Below are positions 30,655 to 38,684 of a DNA stretch of 38,684 bases, one piece after another. The DNA comes from CAWVWD01 sp965662365 (GTDB lineage: Bacteria; Bacteroidota; Bacteroidia; Chitinophagales; Saprospiraceae): the NCBI GenBank assembly GCA_965662365.1, contig CBFIHR010000041.1, positions 1-38,684 of the forward strand. The letters run 5' to 3'. The position numbers and the translations under genes were made by a program. A model generated the notes under the pieces. It saw only the letters and a list, made by a program, of their open reading frames with translations. It had not been told where the DNA came from and ran no database searches. Numbering within the stretch: the first letter of the stretch is position 1; each line of letters begins with the position of its first letter.

Positions 30655-33036
30655 ATGAAAATTCAAAAATCTTTCTTTTTACTAATTATTACCGTTCTGA
30701 TTTCTGTTCACGTCAACAGTCAAAATATTAAAAACGAATCTGTTCTAACCATTGAACAAATCATGCAAGGGGAAAAATTTGTCGGTTATTCGCCTATCAA
30801 TATAGAATGGTCGGACGATAGCAAAACCATTTATTTCGATTGGAATCCAGACGGCGAGCCATTGCGGAGCAAGTACAAAATCAATATTTCTACGCCTAAA
30901 AACATTGAAAAAGTAAGCATTGAGGAACTTCGAGCAATGACGAATAGCGGCACTTGGAATGACGATTACACACAAAAAGTCTATTCTAAAAATGGCGATA
31001 TTTTCTTATTTGATTTGAATCAAAATACAACTCGTCAAATAACGAACACCTTGAGCAATGAATATTATCCTTACTTTTCCAATGACGAAAAACACATTAT
31101 TTACACTTCCGACGATAATATTTTTCTTTGGAATATCGCTGATGGAACTACAACACAAATCACCGATTTCCGAAAAGGGAACAAACGAGGTGAAAGTTCA
31201 AAACCAACTTATCAAGAATGGTTGTACAATGATCAACTACAATATTTTGACGTCTTGAGAGAACGTAAAATGAAGCGTGAATTGCGGGAACAACAGCGGG
31301 ATACTTTGCGTCCTGAGCGGCCGTTGACCATTTTTTATGGTAAAAAACGGATTTCAAATATGACCGTTTCTCACGATTTGAATTATGTCACGTTTCGTTT
31401 AACAAAACCAGCAAATGGCGAACGAACCGATTATATGGATTATGTTACCGAATCTGGTTATGCTAATAATCGAGGTGCAAGAATGAAAGTTGGAACGCCT
31501 CAAGATACTTACGAAATGGGCGTTTACGACCGAAATCAAGATACATTTTATATCGTTGATGTGACGAAAATCGAAGGAATTTATGACAAACCCGCTTACA
31601 TGGAGTTATATCATAAAGATACTTCGGCTTATCATCCGACGTTTAAAAAACCTCGCTCGGTGATTATGCACGGGCCTTTTTATTCGCCGAAAGGCAATCA
31701 TGCGTTATTGGATATTCGAGCAATGGATAATAAAGACCGTTGGCTGATAAACTTGGATTTGGCAAATGGTGAAATGACGCTGCTGGATAGACAACATGAT
31801 GATGCTTGGATTGGCGGCCCTGGTATCGGTGGCTGGGATTATTATCCCGGGAATTTGGGTTGGATTTCGGATAACGTGTTTTTTTATCAATCAGAAGCAA
31901 CAGGTTTTTCACATTTGTATTCTATGAATGTAAAAACGAAAGCCGTTAAGCAACTAACCGAGGGAAAATTTGAAATCATCGAAGCGAAATTATCAAAAGA
32001 CAAAAAGACGTTTTTTATAACTTCTAATAAAGCATCGGCTCACGAACATCATTTTTATAAAATGTCCTCAAAGGGTGGAAAAATGCAAAAAATCACGACT
32101 CAAAAAGGTGGAAATGAAATTACTATTTCGCCCAATGAGGAATGGTTAGCAATTCGTCATTCGACCTCAAACCGACCGTGGGAATTATATTTGATGAAAA
32201 ATGAAAACGGAGCAACGGAGCAGCAAATTACGACCTCAATGTCGGACGACTTCCAAAACTACGTTTGGCGAAAGCCTGAAATAATACGATTTACAGCTCA
32301 AGATGGAGCGAACGTTCCTGCACGAATTTATAAACCAGAAAATCCAAATGGTGCTGCGGTGATTTTTGTTCACGGAGCTGGTTATTTGCAAAATGTGCAT
32401 GAATGGTGGTCTAATTACTATCGAGAATATATGTTTCATAACTTGCTGACAGACAACGGTTATACGGTTTTGGATATTGATTATCGAGCGAGTGAAGGCT
32501 ATGGTCGAGATTGGCGAACAGCGATTTATCGTCACATGGGTGGTAAGGATTTGAGCGATCAGGTTGATGGTGCAAAGTATTTGGTAGAAACGCACGGAAT
32601 TGATGCGGAGCGAGTTGGAATTTATGGCGGTTCGTACGGTGGATTTATCACCTTGATGGCGATGTTTAACGAAGCGGAAACTTTCAAAAGTGGGGCAGCC
32701 TTGCGTTCGGTGACAGACTGGGCACATTATAATCATCCTTATACAAATAATATTTTGAATACGCCTGTTACGGATTCTATTGCTTATCGTCAATCGTCAC
32801 CGATTTACTTTGCCGAAGGTTTAGAAGGAAACTTAGTAATTTTGCATGGAATGGTCGATAGCAATGTACAGTTTCAAGATGTTGTTCGCTTGTCGCAACG
32901 ATTAATTGAGTTAGGTAAAAACAACTGGGAAATGGCTGTTTTTCCTGTCGAAGGTCATGGTTTTCAAGAACCTGCAAGTTGGACAGATGAATATAAACGG
33001 ATTTTTAAATTGTTTCAGACGACTTTGAGGGAATAA
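30655..33036 (+). CDS. S9 family peptidase (DPP IV-like), secreted
   Basis: A 793-residue prolyl oligopeptidase-family serine protease with an N-terminal signal peptide (FFLLIITVLISVHVNSQ). Residues about 40-530 form a beta-propeller that gates access. The C-terminal alpha/beta hydrolase domain contains GGSYGG with the nucleophile Ser660, the acid Asp735 (GMVDSNVQ) and His768 (EGHGF). It probably cleaves peptides in the periplasm or outside the cell; a DPP IV-type preference is likely but unproven. It is monocistronic between two terminators. Confidence 0.95.
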   Translation: MKIQKSFFLLIITVLISVHVNSQNIKNESVLTIEQIMQGEKFVGYSPINIEWSDDSKTIYFDWNPDGEPLRSKYKINISTPKNIEKVSIEELRAMTNSGTWNDDYTQKVYSKNGDIFLFDLNQNTTRQITNTLSNEYYPYFSNDEKHIIYTSDDNIFLWNIADGTTTQITDFRKGNKRGESSKPTYQEWLYNDQLQYFDVLRERKMKRELREQQRDTLRPERPLTIFYGKKRISNMTVSHDLNYVTFRLTKPANGERTDYMDYVTESGYANNRGARMKVGTPQDTYEMGVYDRNQDTFYIVDVTKIEGIYDKPAYMELYHKDTSAYHPTFKKPRSVIMHGPFYSPKGNHALLDIRAMDNKDRWLINLDLANGEMTLLDRQHDDAWIGGPGIGGWDYYPGNLGWISDNVFFYQSEATGFSHLYSMNVKTKAVKQLTEGKFEIIEAKLSKDKKTFFITSNKASAHEHHFYKMSSKGGKMQKITTQKGGNEITISPNEEWLAIRHSTSNRPWELYLMKNENGATEQQITTSMSDDFQNYVWRKPEIIRFTAQDGANVPARIYKPENPNGAAVIFVHGAGYLQNVHEWWSNYYREYMFHNLLTDNGYTVLDIDYRASEGYGRDWRTAIYRHMGGKDLSDQVDGAKYLVETHGIDAERVGIYGGSYGGFITLMAMFNEAETFKSGAALRSVTDWAHYNHPYTNNILNTPVTDSIAYRQSSPIYFAEGLEGNLVILHGMVDSNVQFQDVVRLSQRLIELGKNNWEMAVFPVEGHGFQEPASWTDEYKRIFKLFQTTLRE

Positions 33037-33082
33037 ATCTTGAAATTAATCCTTCTGTTTCGATGTGCTGAAACGAAAATAC

Positions 33083-33123
33083 AAAAATGGTGTTCACGGA
33101 TATTTTCGTGGACACCATTTTTT
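33083..33123. terminator. bidirectional terminator between S9 peptidase and nhaC-like genes
   Basis: A 16-bp stem starts AAAAATGGTGTTCACG (33083-33098) and is closed by the arm at 33107-33122 with one G-T pair and an 8-nt loop. A tracts precede and T tracts follow it, so it can serve both convergent genes. Confidence 0.85.
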
Positions 33124-33187
33124 ATTAACCTTTAAGGTGAGAATGCTATTTTTTTCGTTAAAAAATCAACTATTCAAGCCATAATTC

Positions 33188-34672
33188 CTACAAAAAACCA
33201 ACTATTAAATACATCAAAGCTGCGAAAACGCCTGCCAATATCGCATAAGGTAACTGTGTCCGCACATGATCAATATGATCACTGGCAGAAGCCATTGAGG
33301 ACAAAATCGTGGTATCAGAAATCGGGGAACAGTGATCTCCAAAAACGCCTCCGCCCATTACGGCTGCAATCGCCATCAGGACATTGACGTCCATCGTTTG
33401 AGCCAACGGTACGGCAATCGGAATCATAATTGCAAAAGTCCCCCACGAAGTTCCCGTTGAGAAGGCGATAAAACAAGATAAAACAAAAACCAAAAACGGA
33501 ATCATTCCACCAGGAATCGTTTCACTGGCAATACTGGCGACATAAATTCCAGTTCCCAACTGTTTACAAACAGCACCAATTGCAAAAGCAAATAACATCA
33601 ATAACGCTAAAGGCATCAATCCCGAAATACCTTTGATGGTCAAATCGACCATTTCGTTCATTTTCATAATGCCTTGAATTCGATAATAAGCCATCGAAGC
33701 CAACAGCGAAATAATGACTGCTACCAAAACCGAAGTCGAGCCAGAACCATTTCCGATAGCAAATGATATTTTTGATAATAAACCATCAGAAGCCATTTCT
33801 GGAGTCAAGGCTGACCAGCCAGTATAAGTCAACATAATCGGCATCATAACAACCATAATCGAAATCGGTACGATCATATTTCTCGCTCGATGCGAAATAT
33901 TGGCTATCGGTTCGATATTCGTTAATTCGTCCGAAACCATTGGCATCGCCTCATCTGCTAATACTTTTCCAGTTTCCTTTGCTCGTTGTTCGGCTTTCGC
34001 CATTGCTCCAAAATCTTTTTTAGAAAGGATAATGATTAATACCAAAATCAAAGCAAAAATTGGATAAAAATTGTAAGCCATTGCTTTTATCATCGTTGCA
34101 AAAGGGTTTGAAAAACCCGAAGCGACCAGCAAACCCATAATAAAAGCTCCCCAACCATTGAACGGAATCAATATCGACGACGGTGCAGAACTCGAATCTG
34201 CGATATACGCCAACTTCTCTCTCGGGATTTTTAATTTATCAAAAATCGGTCGGTATAATGTACCAACCGTCAAGACCGAAATACTGGATTCTACAAATAT
34301 CAAAACGCCCGTCAACCAAGCTAATAACTGAACAATAATTCGAGCATTTCCCTGCTTTTTGGTTTCGTATTTGTCTAATATTTTTTGAATTTTCAGAATG
34401 AAGCCTTCTACCCCACCCGACCGCTGAATAAAGACAATTAACGCCCCAACCAACGCACAAAACATTATCGTCCGAGTATTACCTGCGTCCTCAAACACCG
34501 CCACTAAACCTTGTACCGTCTCCAAGAAACCGAGCCATAAATTACCGTCATTAATAATCCACCAACCCATAAAAATACCGACCAATAGCGACACATAAAC
34601 TTGTCGTGTAAAAATCGCTAAGATAATCGCCAACACCGGTGGCAATAATGATAATATTCCGTAATGATCCAT
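33188..34672 (-). CDS. NhaC-family Na+/H+ antiporter
   Basis: A 494-residue polytopic inner-membrane protein with about eleven to twelve helices. Family features include the N-terminal SLLPPVLAIILAI, the GWGAFIMGLL segment, FSTGTSWGTFAIMIPIAVPLA and GGGVFGDHCSPISDTTILSSMAS near the C-terminus. It probably exchanges sodium for protons, although some relatives carry organic acids or amino acids. It has its own candidate promoter and is bounded downstream by the shared terminator. Confidence 0.92.
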   Translation of the reverse strand: MDHYGILSLLPPVLAIILAIFTRQVYVSLLVGIFMGWWIINDGNLWLGFLETVQGLVAVFEDAGNTRTIMFCALVGALIVFIQRSGGVEGFILKIQKILDKYETKKQGNARIIVQLLAWLTGVLIFVESSISVLTVGTLYRPIFDKLKIPREKLAYIADSSSAPSSILIPFNGWGAFIMGLLVASGFSNPFATMIKAMAYNFYPIFALILVLIIILSKKDFGAMAKAEQRAKETGKVLADEAMPMVSDELTNIEPIANISHRARNMIVPISIMVVMMPIMLTYTGWSALTPEMASDGLLSKISFAIGNGSGSTSVLVAVIISLLASMAYYRIQGIMKMNEMVDLTIKGISGLMPLALLMLFAFAIGAVCKQLGTGIYVASIASETIPGGMIPFLVFVLSCFIAFSTGTSWGTFAIMIPIAVPLAQTMDVNVLMAIAAVMGGGVFGDHCSPISDTTILSSMASASDHIDHVRTQLPYAILAGVFAALMYLIVGFL

Positions 34673-34696
34673 TTGTTTGATTTTTTGATTGAATCC

Positions 34697-34704
34697 TAAA
34701 GTTA
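34697..34704 (-). promoter_or_regulatory. candidate -7 element of the antiporter gene
   Basis: The minus strand reads TAACTTTA, one mismatch to TAnnTTTG, 25 nt upstream of the ATG. Confidence 0.35.
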
Positions 34705-34800
34705 GAAAAAATGTAATGCTATGAAAGGAAATAACTATTTGAACTAAAAAAGATACTACTCAAAACAACTAAATAAATTACTTTTTTAAAATAAAATCTA

Positions 34801-34823
34801 ACTACGTAAAATAATTGCGTAGT
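34801..34823. repeat. small hairpin in the gap before the 619-residue gene
   Basis: ACTACG (34801-34806) and CGTAGT (34818-34823) form a 6-bp stem with an 11-nt loop. It is upstream of the three-hairpin array and unrelated to it in sequence. Confidence 0.4.
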
Positions 34824-34920
34824 AGAAAGTAATCTTTGTGTTGTAATTAATTAGAAAGGAAATAAAGATTTTCATTCTACGAAATGGAACTAAAAGTTGA
34901 TACGATAATTACTAAAACGG

Positions 34921-35147
34921 ATATTGCAAAAGGTGTTCCTCACGCTTAGTTTGGTACTACTTACATCTCGCATATTTTTAATTATACAACTCGACGGTTT
35001 CACAAAAAGAATGAAGAATTTACCAGACGAATATTGCAGAAAACGTTCCTATTGACCTCCTTTTAAGATTTACGTTTCGCATATTCTGATGGTAATAAAT
35101 ATTGCAACGGATGTTCCTATAACTTCCCTATTTACATCCCGCATATT
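34921..35147 (+). repeat. three related hairpins with compensatory changes
   Basis: Three units at 34921-34976, 35031-35085 and 35099-35147 share one layout: ATAT, bulged T, GC, three free bases, a 6-bp arm, loop beginning TCCT, matching arm, C, GCATATT. The 6-bp arms are AGGTGT/ACATCT, AAACGT/ACGTTT and GGATGT/ACATCC, so three columns change on both sides while keeping pairing. Loops are 26, 25 and 19 nt. The array ends 25 nt before the 619-residue gene. It could be a leader RNA, a protein-binding array or REP-type hairpins; coding origin is also possible, since frames share IA..VP. Confidence 0.8.
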
Positions 35148-35172
35148 TTTTTAATAATAAAATGATAAGACG

Positions 35173-37032
35173 ATGAATCGACAAGTTATGGAATTGAGTT
35201 TGAAGCTTTTTGGCGTTGTCCCCAAAAATGAATCTTCGAGATGGAGTTGGACTGAATCATCAAGATATGTGTCAAAAAGTACGCCCGAAATCCGATTGAA
35301 AAAGTCATTAAAATATGGTGTTTTTGTAACGGACTCAGCGGCTTATACTTTTGATGTAATTCTTCAATATTTTGATAAAAATCAATTAGATGCAGCGCAA
35401 CTCAATGCGACTTTTCATAAATCATGGAAAGTGATTCAGAAAAGTAGCCGTCAAGAATTATTGATACATCAGATTCTACATTATATGACGACTTATGGTA
35501 CAAATTTCACCTCCGAATTTATTTATTTTCCTGCCGAAAAGTTGGAGTTACCTAAGTTGACAAAGCTGCCGATTCGTATGATTTATGGTATAGAACGCAC
35601 TGAAATCATAGAGAAATGTTTACAACTATTGACCAGCGGTATCGCTTTAGAAGAAGGGACGATTGATGATATTTTGGAATTGTTAAATGCGTTGAACTAC
35701 AAATTTACCACCGTAGAAAATATCAAAAATAAGGAAGCATTGGTCAAAATCATTGCGAAAAATGGTGTCTTGCCAGAAAGTCCAGTGGAGTTTTTGCGAT
35801 ACTTGATTTATAAAGTAACAGGTTCGACGTTATTAATTAAAAATCAAGCAACAATCGAAACCATTAAAACGACACAAACGAGTATTGTCAACGATTTGAA
35901 TAAATTTGGTTTAAAAAAATGTGCAACGATTTTTAATCGTTTTAAGCCACTTTGGTTAGCCTTTAAAACCAATAAATCGAATCGACCTTTGATTAACGAA
36001 ATCAGCCGATTATCGAAACGCTATCATCAGCCGATGCCAGTTGATGTGTTAAATACCGTGACTTCTGTGTTTTATAGTGAACAAGAATTAACAGCAGCAT
36101 TGGCAAAAGTCAATAATTTTAGAAAAATTCGCTTATTGACTGCGTTAAACACCCGATTGAATGCTGCGGATACGTTTTTGTATCGTATCAGAAATGGTAA
36201 ATCGTTTGCTCGCCAGAAAGATATTACGGGCATGAAAAAATATTACAGACGAGTATTTAATCTTATTTATTGGGATTTGGTGTCGTCTTTATCACTTCAT
36301 GGCTTGAAAGTCAAATATCCTGATAATATTGATTATGCGTTGCCATCGACTGAAAAAACGTTTATCGGTAATTATCCAGCAGGTACAAAAATCACGTCCA
36401 AAAACTTGGTTTCGGGCGTATATTGGGAAAATGCTTGGGGAGCAAATGACTTGGATTTGTCGGCGTTGAGTTTACAAGGAAAAGTCGGTTGGAATAGTGC
36501 CTACAAATCTAACGGTTTGATGTATTCGGGTGATGTTACGAATGCTCCGAAAGGTGCGACAGAGTTGTTATATACCACTAATAACTTGCCGAGTCCAGCT
36601 TTGTCGATTTTGAATATTTACAGCGGTGAAGTCGGCTGTCAATTCAAAATCATCGTGGGCGATGCTCCGAAAGTATCGGCAAACTATATGTTTAATCCGA
36701 ATGAATTAATCATCGAAGCAGCGACAAAGATGGTTGGTCGTCAGCAGATTTTGGGTATTTTCTTACCAGAACCAGGCAATCTGTTGAGCTTTGTTTTGGT
36801 GAATGCTGGTTTTGGAAATATGAGCGTAAGTTCGACTTATTCGTCAGCAGATAATGCCAGAAGTGCCTTGTTTTATCAATACAGTTCGCCTGTTTCGTTC
36901 AAACAATTATTGATAGATGCAGGGGTGATTTTTGTTAAAAATGCTAATGAAGCAGATATTGATTTGATGCCGCAAACATTGAATAAAAATACCTTTATCA
37001 ACTTGTTAAATGGAAAAGTTTTAGTGCGTTAA
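35173..37032 (+). CDS. unknown 619-residue protein, possible MXAN_6230/SCO0854-like with TerD-like C-terminus
   Basis: No signal peptide or membrane helix. Residues 1-400 are mostly helical, with LPIRMIYGIERTEIIEKCLQLL, then a DDILELLNALNYKF helix and PESPVEFLRYLIYKVTG. The part from about 411 to 505 is strand-rich: YWENAWGANDLDLSALSLQG, MYSGDVTNAPKGATE, NIYSGE. That DLDLS...SGD...GA.E order recalls TerD-type calcium-binding domains and the end of MXAN_6230/SCO0854 RING-domain proteins. No Cys-rich RING is present here. The assignment is by recollection of pattern and is tentative. It follows the three-hairpin array on the same strand. Confidence 0.7.
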   Translation: MNRQVMELSLKLFGVVPKNESSRWSWTESSRYVSKSTPEIRLKKSLKYGVFVTDSAAYTFDVILQYFDKNQLDAAQLNATFHKSWKVIQKSSRQELLIHQILHYMTTYGTNFTSEFIYFPAEKLELPKLTKLPIRMIYGIERTEIIEKCLQLLTSGIALEEGTIDDILELLNALNYKFTTVENIKNKEALVKIIAKNGVLPESPVEFLRYLIYKVTGSTLLIKNQATIETIKTTQTSIVNDLNKFGLKKCATIFNRFKPLWLAFKTNKSNRPLINEISRLSKRYHQPMPVDVLNTVTSVFYSEQELTAALAKVNNFRKIRLLTALNTRLNAADTFLYRIRNGKSFARQKDITGMKKYYRRVFNLIYWDLVSSLSLHGLKVKYPDNIDYALPSTEKTFIGNYPAGTKITSKNLVSGVYWENAWGANDLDLSALSLQGKVGWNSAYKSNGLMYSGDVTNAPKGATELLYTTNNLPSPALSILNIYSGEVGCQFKIIVGDAPKVSANYMFNPNELIIEAATKMVGRQQILGIFLPEPGNLLSFVLVNAGFGNMSVSSTYSSADNARSALFYQYSSPVSFKQLLIDAGVIFVKNANEADIDLMPQTLNKNTFINLLNGKVLVR

Positions 37033-37098
37033 TTTTTAAAATCATCAATATTATTGGGTAGCAGAACTGTAGAATTTGCCTTTCGGCGAATAATATAA

Positions 37099-37233
37099 TA
37101 CCTGAAACCTGAATATTTTGACGATTATACGGCATTAGAAGTTGTTCAAACTAAAAGTGATCAAGCAGTCGTTCGGACACTTGAACAAGCCATGAATCTC
37201 TCACTATCCGAAAGCGAAAAAACTGGCTTTTAA
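37099..37233 (+). pseudogene. 3' remnant of a gene
   Basis: Forty-four codons remain open to a TAA at 37231-37233, reading YLKPEYFDDYTALEVVQ, then KSDQAVVRTLEQAMNLSLSE and SEKTGF. The composition is that of a soluble amphipathic helix and looks genuinely coding, but an in-frame stop immediately precedes it and no start is available. It is probably the tail of a gene lost downstream of the 619-residue gene. The hairpin at 37210-37250 overlaps its end. Confidence 0.4.
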
Positions 37234-37250
37234 AACGTTTTTTCGCTTTC
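37210..37250. terminator. hairpin between convergent genes
   Basis: A perfect 14-bp stem (GAAAGCGAAAAAAC and GTTTTTTCGCTTTC) with a 13-nt loop lies 10 nt after the stop of the minus-strand thioredoxin gene and serves both directions. Confidence 0.75.
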
Positions 37251-37259
37251 AAATAACAC

Positions 37260-38684
37260 CTAATCCGAAGAGAAGTTAATAACCGCTTGAATCTCTTGCC
37301 CGACCCCTGGTTGACTCGGTAATTTAGGAGTGTTACTGGCGATTTTTCCATTTTTATCAATTAAATAATACGTCGGCACTCCAGTCACATTGTAGGCTTT
37401 GGCCACCTCGCTATCAAAGCCGCCTTTGGCCATTAAATGAATACCTTCCATTTTATTTTGTCGAACAAACCATTGCCAGATATCTTTGTCATCTTCATCG
37501 TCTAACGAGATATAAATAAAGACCACATCTTGACCATTAAATTGCTCCTTTAACGTTCTGGAATGGTCAATTTCTTTTTTGCATGGACCGCACCAGGTTG
37601 CCCAAAAACCTATATATACTACTTTTCCTTTCAAATCATCAAAAGACATAAAATCGCCCTCCAAAGTTTCTAATACAAAATTGGGAGCTGGTTGTCCTGG
37701 TCTTAATGTACTGGCTATTTTGTACAATTCATCAACCGTATCTTTATAAGTTTCTAAGGCATCAGAAAGCAAGAATAATTCTACATCTCTTGCTAAATCA
37801 TATAATTCACCTCGCTGATAAGCACTGATAAACGTTTGTGCTAACATATAATTCAACGCATCTCCTTTAAGATATTTTCGAATAACTTCGATTCTATTTT
37901 TATAAAAATAACGATGAAGTACATTTGATGGATTGGGCATTAGCTCCAATTCATAATTGATAAACGCATCTAAAAAGTCACGGTATGCACTTGAGTTTAA
38001 ATCATATAAATTGAGATAATTAACCTTTTTCAAAAAGCGATAATACTTATCGGATACAATCGTTGGCGTTTCTTCATTATTAAAAAACTGATGGTAGGCC
38101 GGATAATTTAACAGTGATGCTGCCCAGGTGTATTCGATTTCGCATTTTGCATAATTCAGAAAAGATGCAGAAAATGAAGTTTCTTTTTGATACGATTTTA
38201 AAAACTGTTCCTGTCTTTTCTTTAGCTCATCTGCATGAATATTATACTCTTTCTCGTTCAAATCCCTAAAAAAGTGTATAGCATTATTACCATATAGATA
38301 CGGATACATCTCCTTTTTAAGATCATGTAAATACCTGTTCTGCTGCTTGACACGCTTTGTACCGCTAATGATCAGGGTATTTTTCATATTCCAATTATCA
38401 AAACTTACATGAATGCTATCGCCTGGTTCTAAGTATAATTCGATTTTGTTATTGCCGTGTTCTAATCTTATTAGAGAAGGTCGAGGAATTTTGAATTGTG
38501 TGCTAAAGGATTCACTTTCGTCTAAAATACCACCAACAAACTCTTCTTCTTGCTGAAGATAGTCTTTGAAAAAAGTGATATTGACTAAAAAAAAATCAGA
38601 ATGTTTAATTGTACCAGCTACTATTACTTCACCTTGGCTGAAGGCCTTCGGAATCATGGCCAGTAAAAAAAATCCCATTAATAG
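37260..38684 (-). CDS. TlpA-family thiol:disulfide oxidoreductase, 5' end probably outside the window
   Basis: At least 472 residues. The N-terminal hydrophobic stretch (FFLLAMIPKAFSQG) is the end of a signal peptide, so the protein is exported. The frame stays open to the window edge, and the visible ATG at 38676-38678 may be internal. Residues about 20-315 form a large DUF4369-like and helical region of unknown function. The C-terminal thioredoxin fold has the active site WCGPC near residue 362 and the cis-Pro segment GVPTYYLID. It probably reduces or maintains periplasmic thiols; N-terminal partner binding is typical of Bacteroidota TlpA proteins. Confidence 0.88.
   Translation of the reverse strand, partial: LLMGFFLLAMIPKAFSQGEVIVAGTIKHSDFFLVNITFFKDYLQQEEEFVGGILDESESFSTQFKIPRPSLIRLEHGNNKIELYLEPGDSIHVSFDNWNMKNTLIISGTKRVKQQNRYLHDLKKEMYPYLYGNNAIHFFRDLNEKEYNIHADELKKRQEQFLKSYQKETSFSASFLNYAKCEIEYTWAASLLNYPAYHQFFNNEETPTIVSDKYYRFLKKVNYLNLYDLNSSAYRDFLDAFINYELELMPNPSNVLHRYFYKNRIEVIRKYLKGDALNYMLAQTFISAYQRGELYDLARDVELFLLSDALETYKDTVDELYKIASTLRPGQPAPNFVLETLEGDFMSFDDLKGKVVYIGFWATWCGPCKKEIDHSRTLKEQFNGQDVVFIYISLDDEDDKDIWQWFVRQNKMEGIHLMAKGGFDSEVAKAYNVTGVPTYYLIDKNGKIASNTPKLPSQPGVGQEIQAVINFSSD

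Noticed and set aside
34884..35154. Micro-ORFs over the three hairpins, two of exactly 21 codons (34884-34949 and 35089-35154)
   Set aside because: The third hairpin has a 14-codon frame in a different register, and base-pair covariation explains conservation better. Kept only as a note.

Overview
The window comes from a member of the Bacteroidota. The gene content fits this phylum: an ExbB/ExbD/TonB set, a DUF819 permease, a TlpA-like thioredoxin with a large N-terminal region, and bS21. Intergenic DNA is AT-rich, most genes lack a Shine-Dalgarno sequence, and several genes are preceded by the Bacteroidota -7 element TAnnTTTG. The order or family cannot be fixed from the sequence alone. No rRNA, tRNA or CRISPR array was seen.

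Layout. 1-4.6 kb: a 21-bp tandem repeat at the window edge, a flavin monooxygenase-like oxidoreductase, a DUF819 permease, a small TPR membrane protein and an aldo/keto reductase. 4.6-6.05 kb: an island of REP-like palindromes around an IS200-type Y1 transposase, including a 202-bp fold-back element with perfect 24-bp terminal inverted repeats. 6.05-9.5 kb: uvrA and a trailing hypothetical gene. 9.7-16.7 kb: the least understood block. Two small unknown genes precede a 1241-residue protein resembling the DUF6603 family, and a convergent gene encodes a ClpA/ClpB-like AAA+ protein with a novel N-domain, a degenerate first ATPase ring and an intact second one. 16.8-19.8 kb: a small membrane protein, then tonB, exbD and exbB. 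20.2-22.7 kb: a hybrid histidine kinase and a stand-alone receiver protein. 23.4-28.5 kb: a polyprenyl synthetase, an outer-membrane-like protein, rpsU with a strong Shine-Dalgarno sequence, proC, dcd and a WD40 protein. 28.7-34.7 kb: lepA, an S9 peptidase and an NhaC antiporter. 34.7-38.7 kb: three related hairpins with compensatory base changes, a 619-residue protein that may belong to the MXAN_6230/SCO0854 group with a TerD-like C-terminus, a gene remnant, and a TlpA-type thioredoxin protein cut by the window end.

Most genes are housekeeping or envelope functions. The best candidates for something undescribed are the DUF6603-like/AAA+ block, the three-hairpin array before the 619-residue protein, and the transposase-palindrome island. 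A near-identical 33-nt palindrome also closes two separate convergent gene pairs. Family names rest on motif recognition by eye; no database search was run.
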